Below are positions 24,665-33,526 of a DNA stretch of 34,784 nt, piece after piece. Position 1 is the first letter of the stretch, and each line of letters begins with the position of its first letter. The notes below the pieces were generated by a model. That model was not told the DNA's origin. It made no database searches and worked only from the letters and a program-made list of their open reading frames with translations. The position numbers were made by a program, and so were the translations under genes. The stretch comes from Bacteroides sp. (GTDB lineage Bacteria > Bacteroidota > Bacteroidia > Bacteroidales > Muribaculaceae), in assembly GCA_014802265.1 (NCBI GenBank), contig JAAVCP010000019.1:1-34784 (forward strand), in the 5' to 3' direction.

Positions 24665-25391
24665 TCTTCTCCACTTCCTTTAGATCAGGGGCACTGCCAA
24701 GAAAGTTTTCAGGGTCTACTCCCCGGCATAATGGAAGCCGGTTGCCACAAGGATTAAGCCAGATGGTTTTCCATCCGGCAAGCAACGCACCGAGAATATC
24801 AGTGTCAGGATTATCTCCGATCATTACAGGAGTGCCGATTGCACCGGTGGCATTTACCGCATATTCATAGAGGCGGGGATCAGGTTTCTGATACCCTGCC
24901 TCGTCGCTTACGACGGCACGGGCAATATATTTCCATAAGCCCGAATATTTCAACTTGAGATACTGGGTATCGATAAAACCGTTAGACAGCACTGCAATCA
25001 TATAGTCTTTAGAAAGGGCTTCCAGCATGGGGAAAGCCCCGTCTATCACGTGAGGCTGACACGCGAGGCACCGGAGATATTCCTTATCTATGGCACGGCA
25101 TATTTCAGGAGTGGCAGCCGGATCGGAGTCGGGGAAAAGAGTGAGCCTCCATCTTTCCGATTTAAGAGATTCCGAAGAGATTTTTCCTTCGGCAAAATCT
25201 TTCCACAAGACAGAATTGTGGAGACGATACAGGGTCAAAAAATCGTTAAAGGAAGGGAATCGGGAGTTGATTTCCTTAAATTTTTCGAAGACGTTATGCA
25301 GACTTTCAAGAGAGTTCCGGCTGAAATCCCACAGAGTGTCGTCGAGGTCAAAAAAGAGCCAGATAGGGCGTGTAAAATGCGAGAAAACCAT
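24648..25391 (-). CDS. HAD-family phosphatase, YjjG-like
   Basis: The protein has 247 residues from the ATG at 25391. The nucleophile motif FFDLDDTLWDF gives Asp15 and Asp17; motif II is the Ser of VLSNGF; motif III Lys is in YQKPDPRLYEYA; motif IV is MIGDNPDTDILGALLAGWKT. An alpha-helical cap lies between motifs I and II. The pattern fits the YjjG/YfnB group of 5'-nucleotidases that remove phosphate from (non-canonical) pyrimidine nucleotides. An ATG at 25424 is less likely. It ends within the YigZ gene on the other strand. Confidence 0.9.
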   Translation of the reverse strand: MVFSHFTRPIWLFFDLDDTLWDFSRNSLESLHNVFEKFKEINSRFPSFNDFLTLYRLHNSVLWKDFAEGKISSESLKSERWRLTLFPDSDPAATPEICRAIDKEYLRCLACQPHVIDGAFPMLEALSKDYMIAVLSNGFIDTQYLKLKYSGLWKYIARAVVSDEAGYQKPDPRLYEYAVNATGAIGTPVMIGDNPDTDILGALLAGWKTIWLNPCGNRLPLCRGVDPENFLGSAPDLKEVEKIIRSM

Positions 25392-25460
25392 AAAATTTTG
25401 GTAAAACGGTGAAATTAAGCACAAAAATAACTAAAAAAATGGGATTTTTTTGGTTAACCG

Positions 25461-25491
25461 TTTATGGAATGAAAAAAAATTCCGATATTTG
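25461..25491 (+). promoter_or_regulatory. Near-consensus promoter of the HU gene
   Basis: TTTA (25461-25464), 19 nt, then GATATTTG (25484-25491) resemble TTTG-N19-21-TAnnTTTG with one mismatch in each box. It would give an HU leader of about 85 nt that contains the hairpin listed next. Confidence 0.45.
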
Positions 25492-25494
25492 CAC

Positions 25495-25546
25495 TGCCAA
25501 AACGTAACGGGCACCGATATGAGAGTGTTTTTTACGTTATTTGGCA
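25495..25546 (+). promoter_or_regulatory. Bulged hairpin in the 5' leader of the HU gene
   Basis: TGCCAAA (25495-25501) pairs with TTTGGCA (25540-25546), and ACGTAA (25502-25507) with TTACGT (25532-25537), leaving a 2-nt bulge and a 24-nt loop. This 13-bp stem lies 37 nt upstream of the ATG. A structured leader on HU mRNA suggests post-transcriptional or autogenous control, but it could also be an operator. Confidence 0.5.
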
Positions 25547-25583
25547 TATAACAGGACAAACACAAAATCTATTTTAACTAAAA

Positions 25584-25856
25584 ATGACAAAAGCTGAGAT
25601 AGTAAATGAAATTTCTCGCACTACAGGTCTGGAGAAAGCCGCAGTGCTTACCACAGTTGAGAAATTTATGGAAGTTGTGAAAGACTCTATGGCAAATGGT
25701 CAGAACGTTTATCTGCGTGGTTTTGGCAGCTTCATCGTTAAGACAAGAAGGGAGAAAACTGCACGTAACATCTCCAAGAATACTACCATCAAGATTCCGG
25801 AGCATAAAGTGCCTGCTTTCAAACCTTCAAAAGTTTTCCTTGAGGAAGTTAAGTAA
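25584..25856 (+). CDS. HU-family DNA-binding protein
   Basis: This 90-residue nucleoid protein of HU/IHF type binds and bends DNA as a dimer. It has the N-terminal helical dimer part MTKAEIVNEISRTTGLEKAA, NVYLRGFGSFIVKTRREKTA (the RGFGSF strand-turn) and the arm with KIPEHKVPAFKPSKVF, where the Pro sits at the DNA-intercalating tip. Length is exactly that of HU. The arm sequence is closer to bacterial HU than IHF, but the subunit type cannot be fixed. A 29-codon ribosomal-type gene follows. Confidence 0.96.
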   Translation: MTKAEIVNEISRTTGLEKAAVLTTVEKFMEVVKDSMANGQNVYLRGFGSFIVKTRREKTARNISKNTTIKIPEHKVPAFKPSKVFLEEVK

Positions 25857-25936
25857 CACTACTCTTGTTCTAATGTCGGCAGAGCGTAAATGCACGCCTG
25901 CCAACAACTATAATTAACAATAATCATTTTACCACT

Positions 25937-26026
25937 ATGCCAAGCGGAAAGAAAAGAAAAGGCCATAAAATGGCTACTCACAAGCGCAAAAAAAGACTGA
26001 GAAAGAATCGTCATAAGAAGAAATAA
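25937..26026 (+). CDS. AURKAIP1/COX24-type small basic protein (bS22/mS38-like)
   Basis: This 29-codon gene begins MPSGKKRKGHKMATHKRKKR and continues LRKNRHKKK. Half of the residues are Lys or Arg. The KRKGHKMxTHKRKKRLRKxRHK core is the AURKAIP1/COX24 domain, the family of mitochondrial mS38 and bacterial bS22, which sits on the small ribosomal subunit. Bacteroidota genomes carry such a mini-gene. It lies 80 nt downstream of HU and is probably cotranscribed. It is too short for most gene finders. Confidence 0.85.
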   Translation: MPSGKKRKGHKMATHKRKKRLRKNRHKKK

Positions 26027-26134
26027 TTCCGGCGGCTCAAAGCCTCAGGATTATCCGTTTATATGACTTACAGTCTTAGAGAATAAGCCGGAGGAACATG
26101 GAGACTCCATGCCTTCCTTACGGCTTTCTCACAG
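26027..26134 (+). other. Structured spacer after the small ribosomal-type gene
   Basis: The stretch from 26083 can fold as AAGCCG ... CGGCTT enclosing GAGGA ... TCCTT and the tight hairpin CATGGAGACTCCATG. Together with the strong terminator right after it, this could be the 3' part of the HU-bS22 mRNA or a small RNA. No promoter motif was found inside. Confidence 0.4.
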
Positions 26135-26189
26135 GAACAAACGGAAAATGGGTGAAGTTTAACTTCACCCAGCTGTTTGTTCTTTTTTT
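26135..26189 (+). terminator. Intrinsic terminator after the HU/small ribosomal-type unit
   Basis: The inner stem GGGTGAAGTT/AACTTCACCC is enclosed by the outer stem GAACAAAC (26135-26142) and GTTTGTTC (26175-26182), followed at once by a run of seven T. It separates the HU unit from the RNase E/G gene. Confidence 0.85.
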
Positions 26190-26270
26190 CATTTATGAGT
26201 TGTAGCAACAACTTTCAGACCCTGTTGCGATGTGATCATCAGTGGCGGGTCAATATTCTAACAAATAAAG

Positions 26271-27899
26271 ATGAAAAGCGAATTAGTAGTAGACGTCCAG
26301 CAAAAGGAAATATCTATCGCTCTGCTTGAAGATACGCGCCTGGTCTCACTTCAGAAAGAAAGCCGGAACATAGCTTATGCTGTGGGCGACCTTTATCTGG
26401 CAAAAGTGAAGAAGATAATGCCTGGTCTCAATGCAGCTTTCCTTGATGTGGGCTATGACAAAGATGCTTTTCTTCATTATCTTGATCTCGGGCCTCAATT
26501 CAGCACCTACAATGCCTTCATACAGGAGGCACTCGCCGATAAAAAGAAGGTGCCCAATATCTCGAAATTCAATATAGAGCCCGATATTCCCAAGCAAGGC
26601 ACAATCCAAAATGTGCTTCAGGCAGGACAGCAGTTGCTCGTGCAGATAGCTAAGGAACCGATTTCTTCCAAGGGTCCGCGTCTCACCACTGAAATCTCGT
26701 TTACCGGCAGGTTTATGGTGCTGATGCCTTTTGGCGATAAGATTTCCATTTCCCAGAAAATAAAATCAACAGAGGAAAAAATACGCCTCCGCCAACTCGT
26801 AGGGAGCATAAAGCCAAAAGGATTCAGCATAATTGTGCGCACCTCAGCGGAGAATAAAAGGGTGGCAGAGCTTAACAATGAGATGCGCACCCTCGTGAAA
26901 GCCTGGGAAGACTCCATCTCAAAAATGCAACGCAGCCAGCCCCCAATGCTGATTTATGAGGAAGACTCAAGAGCGGTGAGCGTGATCAGAGACATTTTCA
27001 GCCCTAATTTTGAAGCTATCCATGTCAATGAAGTGGAAACTTATACCCAGATTCAAAATTATGTGGCATTGATATCACCGGAGAATAAGGACATCGTGAA
27101 GCTTTACAACAAAGATGTGCCTATTTTCGACAACTTTAATATCACGCGCCAAATCAAAAGCTCTTTCGGGAAGACGGTGTCGTTTAAGAGTGGCGCATAT
27201 ATTATCATAGAGCATACCGAGGCACTCCACGTGATAGACGTCAATTCCGGCAACCGCAGCAAGGCGAGTCCTGACCAGGAGTCGAATGCCCTTGATGTCA
27301 ATCTGAAAGCTGCCGATGAGATTGCTCGTCAGCTACGTCTGCGCGATATGGGCGGAATCATTGTGATAGACTTCATCGACATGAACAAGGCGGAACACCG
27401 CCAGACTCTTTATGAGCACATGAGAGAAGTTATGTCGAATGACAGGGCACGCCATAATATTCTTCCTCTGAGTAAATTCGGACTTATGCAGATCACACGC
27501 CAGAGAGTAAGACCTGCCCTTGATATCACAACCAGTGAAACCTGCCCGTCATGTTTTGGGAAAGGTGAAATCCAACCCTCTCTGCTATATACCGACAAAT
27601 TGGGTGAAAAACTGGAGTATCTTGTTGATAACCTTAAAATTAAAAAGTTTGTCATGTATGTTCATCCTTATGTGGATGCATATATTAAGAAGGGTATGTT
27701 TTCCCTCTATGGGAAATGGCGGCGCAAGTTTGGGCGCAGTTTCAAGATTCTGCCTGACGAATCGCTTGCTTATCTACAATATCGCGTGATAGACGATATG
27801 AAAAAGGAGATAGACCTCAAGGAGGAGAGCGATCTTAACAGTAACCAATCGAAGTCGCACGCACGGCAGAAGAATACTGCCAATGAAGAAAAGGATTAG
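26271..27899 (+). CDS. rng: Ribonuclease E/G family protein
   Basis: The protein has 542 residues, near RNase G length and without the long RNase E scaffold tail. The S1 domain is at about 36-125 (VGDLYLAKVKKIMPGLNAAF, SYDKDAFLHYLDLG-type). The catalytic DNase I-like part has the metal-binding Asp pair: EALHVIDVNSGNR and MGGIIVIDFIDMNKAEHR. The Zn-link motif is TCPSCFGKGE. It cuts single-stranded RNA and matures rRNA and turns over mRNA in the cytosol. The C-terminal 40 residues are charged and low-complexity. A short 5' spacer with a GCAACA/TGTTGC hairpin precedes it. Confidence 0.94.
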   Translation: MKSELVVDVQQKEISIALLEDTRLVSLQKESRNIAYAVGDLYLAKVKKIMPGLNAAFLDVGYDKDAFLHYLDLGPQFSTYNAFIQEALADKKKVPNISKFNIEPDIPKQGTIQNVLQAGQQLLVQIAKEPISSKGPRLTTEISFTGRFMVLMPFGDKISISQKIKSTEEKIRLRQLVGSIKPKGFSIIVRTSAENKRVAELNNEMRTLVKAWEDSISKMQRSQPPMLIYEEDSRAVSVIRDIFSPNFEAIHVNEVETYTQIQNYVALISPENKDIVKLYNKDVPIFDNFNITRQIKSSFGKTVSFKSGAYIIIEHTEALHVIDVNSGNRSKASPDQESNALDVNLKAADEIARQLRLRDMGGIIVIDFIDMNKAEHRQTLYEHMREVMSNDRARHNILPLSKFGLMQITRQRVRPALDITTSETCPSCFGKGEIQPSLLYTDKLGEKLEYLVDNLKIKKFVMYVHPYVDAYIKKGMFSLYGKWRRKFGRSFKILPDESLAYLQYRVIDDMKKEIDLKEESDLNSNQSKSHARQKNTANEEKD

Positions 27900-27933
27900 A
27901 AAATTTAACTATTTGTCCCTGTGAAAGGGTTCA

Positions 27934-27985
27934 TGTATCAATTAAGGCTGATAAACTCAAAAGTTTATCAGCCTTAATTGATACA
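27934..27985. terminator. Perfect 24-bp inverted repeat, bidirectional terminator
   Basis: The arms 27934-27957 and 27962-27985 are exact reverse complements with a CAAA loop, starting TGTATCAATTAAGGCTGATA. It lies between the convergent rng and folC genes and ends both transcripts. Its outer TGTATCAA ... TTGATACA is shared with the hairpins at 524-568 and 34060-34100. Confidence 0.8.
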
Positions 27986-28025
27986 TCTGACTATCGATAT
28001 AGTTGGTTAGGTTTGAGTTTAAGGA

Positions 28026-29330
28026 TCAGAATTTTTCAATTGAGGCTAACAGGTCTGCCACAATGAAAGTTGATCCTCCAACAAACACTATATCTTCCGG
28101 TTTGGCTGATTCCAAGGCAGCGGTATATGCTGTCTTTACATCAGGATAAGTCTCTCCCGGCAACTGAGCCTCCTCAAAAAGCACTTTCAGTTGATCGGCA
28201 GGCAATGCACGTGGTATCTGAGCATTGGTGATATAATATTCAGCATCTTTTGGCAGCAGAGGAAGAATTTTATCAATCGTTTTGTCGGCGACAAACCCTA
28301 TCACTATTTTTAGTTTTCCGTTTTTACGCTCATTAAGCAGGCGGCTTAATTGCTCCATATTGTAGGTTATTCCGGCTATATTGTGCCCGGTGTCGGCAAT
28401 TACGAGGGGGGCATCATTCAGCCTTGTCCATCTGCCACGCAGTCCGGTAAGAGTATCGACATTATTGAGACCGTTAATTATGGCATTGTCAGACAATGTA
28501 ATGCCTATATTTCTCATGCATTCGAGCGCATGTGCCACTGTCTCGATATTCTTCTTCTGATAGTCGCCTGCCAGTGGTATTATTACATCGCCTTCTTTTA
28601 GGGTACATCTCCAACCTCCGCTTACAGTGTCTTCGGATATAGATTTTAAAAGAGGGTAATCTTCAGCAAAGACGACAGGGGCACCAACTTCCTTGGCTTT
28701 AGACTCAAACACATGGCGTATCTCTCCTTCTGCCTCACCAACAATTACCGGTATGCCCGGTTTAATTATCCCTGCTTTCTCGGTCGCAATTTTTGGCAGT
28801 GTGTCACCTAAGAATTGAGTGTGGTCGTTTGAGATATTAGTGATTACACACATTTCCGGGGTAATGATATTAGTAGAGTCGAGTCTGCCACCCATTCCGA
28901 CTTCGATAACGGCATAATCTACGTTTTCCTTGGCAAACCAATCGAATGCCATCATCATAGTAAGTTCAAAGAAGGAGGGATGACCATCATAATCTGTATG
29001 TTGCCATTTCTCTACAAATTCAATGACTTTTTCTTCAGGAATCATTTCCCCGTTAATTCTCATTCTCTCGCGGAAATCTACCAGGTGAGGAGAGGTGTAA
29101 AGTCCGGTTTTGTATCCTTGTGATTGAAGAACTGCCGCAAGCATGTGTGAAGTGCTACCTTTTCCGTTGGTACCTCCCACATGAATGGATTTGAATTTAC
29201 TGTGAGGATGTCCGAAATGATTGTCAATGGCGAGGCTTGTGTCAAGTCCCGGCTTATAGGCAGCCGCTCCGACGCGTGAAAACATCGGAAGCTGACTGAA
29301 AAGAAAACTTAGGGCTTCTTGATAATTCAT
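28026..29330 (-). CDS. folC: Bifunctional dihydrofolate synthase/folylpolyglutamate synthase
   Basis: This 434-residue Mur-ligase-type enzyme adds glutamate to dihydropteroate and to folates with ATP. The P-loop GTNGKGST is at residues 53-60; TGLYTSPHLVDFRERM, EVGMGGRLDSTNII (the omega loop with metal site), ITNISNDHTQFLGDTL and ADTGHNIAG follow in the family order. Length is typical. It may be cotranscribed with the upstream chromate transporter pair, but a 13-bp stem-loop in the gap suggests a terminator. Confidence 0.96.
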   Translation of the reverse strand: MNYQEALSFLFSQLPMFSRVGAAAYKPGLDTSLAIDNHFGHPHSKFKSIHVGGTNGKGSTSHMLAAVLQSQGYKTGLYTSPHLVDFRERMRINGEMIPEEKVIEFVEKWQHTDYDGHPSFFELTMMMAFDWFAKENVDYAVIEVGMGGRLDSTNIITPEMCVITNISNDHTQFLGDTLPKIATEKAGIIKPGIPVIVGEAEGEIRHVFESKAKEVGAPVVFAEDYPLLKSISEDTVSGGWRCTLKEGDVIIPLAGDYQKKNIETVAHALECMRNIGITLSDNAIINGLNNVDTLTGLRGRWTRLNDAPLVIADTGHNIAGITYNMEQLSRLLNERKNGKLKIVIGFVADKTIDKILPLLPKDAEYYITNAQIPRALPADQLKVLFEEAQLPGETYPDVKTAYTAALESAKPEDIVFVGGSTFIVADLLASIEKF

Positions 29331-29356
29331 GAAGGGTTTTGATGATTAAGTAGCTG

Positions 29357-29392
29357 TTAAAGATAAATTACATAAGATTAATTTATCTTTAA
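29357..29392 (-). terminator. Stem-loop between chromate transporter genes and folC
   Basis: TTAAAGATAAATT (29357-29369) and AATTTATCTTTAA (29380-29392) form a perfect 13-bp AT-rich stem with a 10-nt loop, just after the second chromate transporter gene. With its own U-rich arm it could end that transcript; the low GC content makes it weak. Confidence 0.5.
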
Positions 29393-29406
29393 TTATCATT
29401 GAGTTA

Positions 29407-30015
29407 TTACAGTCCGTAGAGGCAGAAGCCGACTATTCCTGCCATGATAATGACCAGAATAGGGTGCAGCCTGATCGTTTTTTGTTTTAGTTTAATCGGG
29501 AAGAAGACGAGGCAGAAGGCTATGGCACATATTGCAATATTTGTCCATAGTTGCCACTTTATACCGTTGGGATTGAAGTTTGCAGCATTCATCAACATTA
29601 TGGCAGCGGAGGCAATCATGCCTACCACTACAGGGCGTAGCCCTGAGAAAATTGCCTTTATCACACCGCTTTCACTATGACGGCGAATGAAGTGAGAGCT
29701 GTAAAGCACCAAAATAAAGCTTGGCACTACCACTGCCAATGTGGCAAGACATGACCCTAATAAAGCCCAGCCTATTCCTGTCAGTTCCGGATTGACACTA
29801 CCGGGAGCCACAAAGCCTATGTAGGTGGCAGAATTGATACCTATTGGACCGGGAGTCATCTGGGAAATAGCCACGATGTCTGTGAACATGGTTTCTGATA
29901 TCCAGCCGGGTCCTACAACTGCCTTTTCCACAAGGGAAAGCATGGCGTAGCCACCACCGAAGCCAAAGATACCAATTTTAATATATGCCCATATTAATTG
30001 CCAGTATATTGTCAT
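29407..30015 (-). CDS. Chromate transporter, second half-size subunit
   Basis: The protein has 202 residues and five or six hydrophobic helices. It is one short-chain CHR (ChrA) domain: the GxFGFGGGYAMLSLVEKAVV motif after the first helix, then DIVAISQMTPGPIGINSATYIGF and GLRPVVVGMIASA. Two such half-size proteins together form the transporter that exports chromate (or a similar oxyanion) or has another anion role in bacteria that never meet chromate. It follows its partner by 28 nt. Confidence 0.92.
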   Translation of the reverse strand: MTIYWQLIWAYIKIGIFGFGGGYAMLSLVEKAVVGPGWISETMFTDIVAISQMTPGPIGINSATYIGFVAPGSVNPELTGIGWALLGSCLATLAVVVPSFILVLYSSHFIRRHSESGVIKAIFSGLRPVVVGMIASAAIMLMNAANFNPNGIKWQLWTNIAICAIAFCLVFFPIKLKQKTIRLHPILVIIMAGIVGFCLYGL

Positions 30016-30043
30016 AATTTAATGATTTTTCGGTTATCTCTTA

Positions 30044-30649
30044 TTATTTGGTTCTTGTCTTGCGCTGTGGTAGCCACCATACGAGGAATCCTCCAAGTCC
30101 ACCCAACACAATGTATAGGATTGGATTGGAGATGAACCCCATGTCAATTGAAATCATGAGAGCCACTACGAAAGGAATCCATACCGTTTTCCATTTAAGG
30201 TTGGCAGCCTTGGCAGAAGTAATTACCGGGGCAATTATAAGTGCCACTACAGCAGGGCGAATCCCCATAAATATTGAGGATATGACCTTGTTGTTCTTAA
30301 TCATATCAGGGGTAAGGAAGATGGCAATGAGGAGGATAATCAGGAAGGAAGGGAGGATGGTGCCCAAAGCGGCTGTGATGCTTCCTTTGCCCCCTTTAAT
30401 TCTGTCGCCGACGGAAGCCGCTATGTTGACGGCAAGAATACCCGGAAGAGACTGAGCTATAGCCAGCAGATCAAGAAACTCGTTTCGTTCTATCCAGTGG
30501 TGCTTGTCAACAATCTCTCTTTCAATTATAGATATCATTGCCCAGCCACCACCGAAAGTAAAAGCTCCTATCTTGAAGAATGTTGTAAAGAGCTCAAGAT
30601 ATGTGCCATTCGGTTTTTGGGAATCTTTTATTTCAGACATAGTTTTCAT
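30044..30649 (-). CDS. Chromate transporter, first half-size subunit
   Basis: The protein has 201 residues with the same CHR domain: KIGAFTFGGGWAMISIIERE, LDLLAIAQSLPGILAVNIAASVG, and GIRPAVVALIIAPV. The N-terminal 15 residues are polar and cytosolic; MSEIKDSQ at residue 4 is an alternative start. The pair with opposite-membrane-topology halves is typical of Bacteroidota. It lies 114 nt after cydB in the same direction, so it may be a distal part of the cytochrome bd operon. Confidence 0.92.
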   Translation of the reverse strand: MKTMSEIKDSQKPNGTYLELFTTFFKIGAFTFGGGWAMISIIEREIVDKHHWIERNEFLDLLAIAQSLPGILAVNIAASVGDRIKGGKGSITAALGTILPSFLIILLIAIFLTPDMIKNNKVISSIFMGIRPAVVALIIAPVITSAKAANLKWKTVWIPFVVALMISIDMGFISNPILYIVLGGLGGFLVWWLPQRKTRTK

Positions 30650-30763
30650 CGAAAGGAGGATACCCGGTAGCCCCAGTATCCCCCTTAGTTAATTATAATT
30701 AGCAAACAATAATTTTAGATAGTAATCTTTATCACAAGCTGCTAATTGCTTATCCATAATTAA

Positions 30764-31915
30764 TCAATACTTATGGTCGGTAGACTGCAGTTCTGATGAA
30801 GTCAGTTTTTTGCGATCCATTGAATACCATACGTAGGCTATGTAGCCCAATACAAAAGGAATCACAATAGAGACATAACTCATACACCTCAGAGTGAACT
30901 CAGAAGATGAGGCATTTCGTATGGTGAGTGAAGACTTAGGATCAAGCAGAGAGGGATAGAAAGCAGTGTCACCATAGCCGGCAACCCAAAAGAGCGACAA
31001 TACTGCCAACACTGTGCCGATGCCGGTGAAATAGATACCTTTTGTCCAATGCTTGCTGAAGCAAGATTTGATAAGACCGTAATGCACGGCTACCACTCCC
31101 ACAAGCAGAGTAGCACCTGCCCACCATAGATCAACGAAATTGAAGAAATATTTAAACGGAGTTTCGGTTACGTTGATTGTATAGCCGTTTTGTGAAGTCA
31201 CGGTGTAGCCGGTAGCGGTGCAGACCATAGCGAGAAACCATAGGAAAAATACCACGAAAATAGCTCCGTTGATAAAAGCACGTTTCTTCAGAGTCTGGAA
31301 GAAATTGTTGTCCTGTGCTATATTGTTCATCATATATATAGATGCCTGCATTCTTGCAAGGAAAAGCACAGCAACACCGAGGATAAGGTTTTTCCAATTG
31401 AATATTGCTTCAAATCCGTGGGTAGGAGCCCAACGGGAGATAACAGGATTGCCGCCATCAAGGAGATTTCCACGGCTCACTGTAAACTCAGCACCGAAGA
31501 AGAACATGGATACAGCCACTCCGAGCAATACACAACCTACGCAACCATTTAAGAAAAGAAACAGATCATAGGTGCTTCTGCTATAAAGATTGCCCGGTTT
31601 GTTGCGATACTCATAGCTCACTGCCTGCACCACGAAGCTAAAGAGGATAAGCATCCAGAGCCAGTAAGCTCCACCGAAACTTGTGGAATAGAAAAGCGGG
31701 AAAGAAGCGAAGAAAGCCCCGCCGAATGTTACAAGTGTAGTGAAGGTCAGTTCCCATTTTCTGCCCATTGAGTTTACAATGAGTTCGCGTCGTTCTTGCT
31801 TAGCCACTCCGAAGAGCATTGTCTGACCACCCTGCACAAAAAGCAGGAACACGAGTAAGGCGCCTAATACGGAGATTAGCAGCCACCAATAGTTTTGAAG
31901 ATTTTCAAGTGTCAT
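30764..31915 (-). CDS. cydB: Cytochrome bd ubiquinol oxidase subunit II
   Basis: The 383-residue membrane subunit of the bd-type quinol oxidase has eight or so hydrophobic helices. Family features are NYWWLLISVLGALLVFLLFV at the start, FVQGGQTMLFG, SFVVQAVSYEYRNK, and PFVLGYIAYVWYSMDRKKLT at the end. With CydA it reduces O2 to water in the inner membrane and lets anaerobic gut bacteria survive nanomolar oxygen. It follows cydA by 3 nt, so translation is coupled. Confidence 0.95.
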   Translation of the reverse strand: MTLENLQNYWWLLISVLGALLVFLLFVQGGQTMLFGVAKQERRELIVNSMGRKWELTFTTLVTFGGAFFASFPLFYSTSFGGAYWLWMLILFSFVVQAVSYEYRNKPGNLYSRSTYDLFLFLNGCVGCVLLGVAVSMFFFGAEFTVSRGNLLDGGNPVISRWAPTHGFEAIFNWKNLILGVAVLFLARMQASIYMMNNIAQDNNFFQTLKKRAFINGAIFVVFFLWFLAMVCTATGYTVTSQNGYTINVTETPFKYFFNFVDLWWAGATLLVGVVAVHYGLIKSCFSKHWTKGIYFTGIGTVLAVLSLFWVAGYGDTAFYPSLLDPKSSLTIRNASSSEFTLRCMSYVSIVIPFVLGYIAYVWYSMDRKKLTSSELQSTDHKY

Positions 31916-31918
31916 GGC

Positions 31919-33487
31919 TTAATGTGCGTTATCGGTTTCTAAATTATTATATGATTTCTTGCTGATCTGGTTAAACATAATGCTGACCTCTGCGATAAGC
32001 AGAATTGTGAATATGGCAGCAAAGAGCCAGAATGTAGTGATCACAGAAGCAGATGAGATCTCAGAAATAGCAGCCTTAGTGGGGAGCAAATCCTGTACGG
32101 TCCAGGGCTGGCGTCCTACTTCTGCCACAATCCAGCCGGCTTCTGAGCATACCCACATGAAAGGCACGGAGATGATTGCAATCCACTGGAGCCAACGATA
32201 ACGCTGGAGCCAGTCTTTACGATAGACAGCAAAGAGCACTACAATGTAGAACAACATAAAGTAACTTCCTAAAATCACCATCACGCGGAATGAATAGAAG
32301 GTCATTGCCACCGGGGGAATAGCTTCTTCAACAGAATTAAAGTAGCCATAGCCGAAATAAGGATAGTATTTTCTGAGTTCTTTTTCAGCGGCATCCATAG
32401 CAGCTTTATTGTTTTGAGTACGCGCTATGTCGTAAGCCCTAAGCGCCTCATGCGATAATTTGCCCTGGCGGATTCTCTCAGCGTAAGAGACAGTGTTGAC
32501 AGTGTCACCGTTAGCATTAATTTCAATTCCTTCGATTATATCGGTAATGCCGGGTACAAATGCATAGGGGTCGTGTTTAGCGAGAATGGACAATCCGTAG
32601 GGAATTTCAATGTCGAAGAGATATTCGTCTTCATCATTATCCCAGGTTTTATTCGGATTAACCAATCCCATAGCCACGATTCCTTGTGATTGCTGACCTT
32701 TGTAGAGACCTTCCATTGCAGCGAGCTTCATGGGTTGATGTTTGGTGACCTCCACTGCTGAACCATCGCCGCTCCACATGGTGAGAAGAAGCCCTATAAA
32801 GCCAACCCAGCCGCCAATTTTTATTGAACGGACTGCAAAATGAGGATTACGTTTCTTATTGAGGAACCAGCAGCTGACGCCGATAACAAATACTCCTGAA
32901 AGAGCCCAGCCGCTAAACACAGCGTGCATGTACTTATTGACAGCGATACCGCTAAACAGCTCCCAGAAATTATCCATCACGTTACGCATCTGCGCAGGAT
33001 CAAATTCCATTCCTGTGGGGTATTGCATCCATGCGTTTGCCACAAGAATCCAAAGAGCTGAGATAGAGGCTCCGAGCCATGTGAGCCAAGTGGAAAGAAG
33101 GTGGAATCCCGGACTTACACGGTTCCAACCAAAGAACATAACTGCCACGAAGGTTGCTTCCATGAAGAATGCAACAAGACCTTCAATCGCTAACGGCGCA
33201 CCGAAGATGTCGCCTACAAACCAAGAGTAGTTGCTCCAGTTTGTACCGAATTCAAATTCCAGGATAAGACCCGTTGCCACACCTATTGCGAAATTGATGC
33301 CGAATAAGGTCATCCAGAATTTTGTTGTGGCGAGCCACTTTTCAGATTTTGTTTTCAGATAGAGGCTCTCCATAATAGCCACCATCAGCGACAGACCAAG
33401 GGTAAGGGGCACAAACAGCCAATGATAGATAGCTGTCAGTGCGAATTGCCATCTCGACCAGTCGACTACTGTCATTAAGTCATTCAT
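31919..33487 (-). CDS. cydA: Cytochrome bd ubiquinol oxidase subunit I
   Basis: The 522-residue subunit carries the three haems. Visible ligands by alignment to the E. coli protein are His22 (YHWLFVPLTLG), His188 (KYMHAVFSGWAL) and Met403 (FRVMVILGS), for b595, b558 and b558. The quinol-binding Q-loop has Lys254 and Glu259 in TKHQPMKLAAMEGLY. The long stretch from about 260 to 390 before the next helix makes it a long-Q-loop type. Glu110 lies in the proton-path helix FFMEATFVAVMFFGW. DUF4492 is encoded upstream and cydB downstream. Confidence 0.97.
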   Translation of the reverse strand: MNDLMTVVDWSRWQFALTAIYHWLFVPLTLGLSLMVAIMESLYLKTKSEKWLATTKFWMTLFGINFAIGVATGLILEFEFGTNWSNYSWFVGDIFGAPLAIEGLVAFFMEATFVAVMFFGWNRVSPGFHLLSTWLTWLGASISALWILVANAWMQYPTGMEFDPAQMRNVMDNFWELFSGIAVNKYMHAVFSGWALSGVFVIGVSCWFLNKKRNPHFAVRSIKIGGWVGFIGLLLTMWSGDGSAVEVTKHQPMKLAAMEGLYKGQQSQGIVAMGLVNPNKTWDNDEDEYLFDIEIPYGLSILAKHDPYAFVPGITDIIEGIEINANGDTVNTVSYAERIRQGKLSHEALRAYDIARTQNNKAAMDAAEKELRKYYPYFGYGYFNSVEEAIPPVAMTFYSFRVMVILGSYFMLFYIVVLFAVYRKDWLQRYRWLQWIAIISVPFMWVCSEAGWIVAEVGRQPWTVQDLLPTKAAISEISSASVITTFWLFAAIFTILLIAEVSIMFNQISKKSYNNLETDNAH

Positions 33488-33526
33488 ACTGTATAGGTTT
33501 AGGGTTGAAAAATTTAGAGTGAAGGG

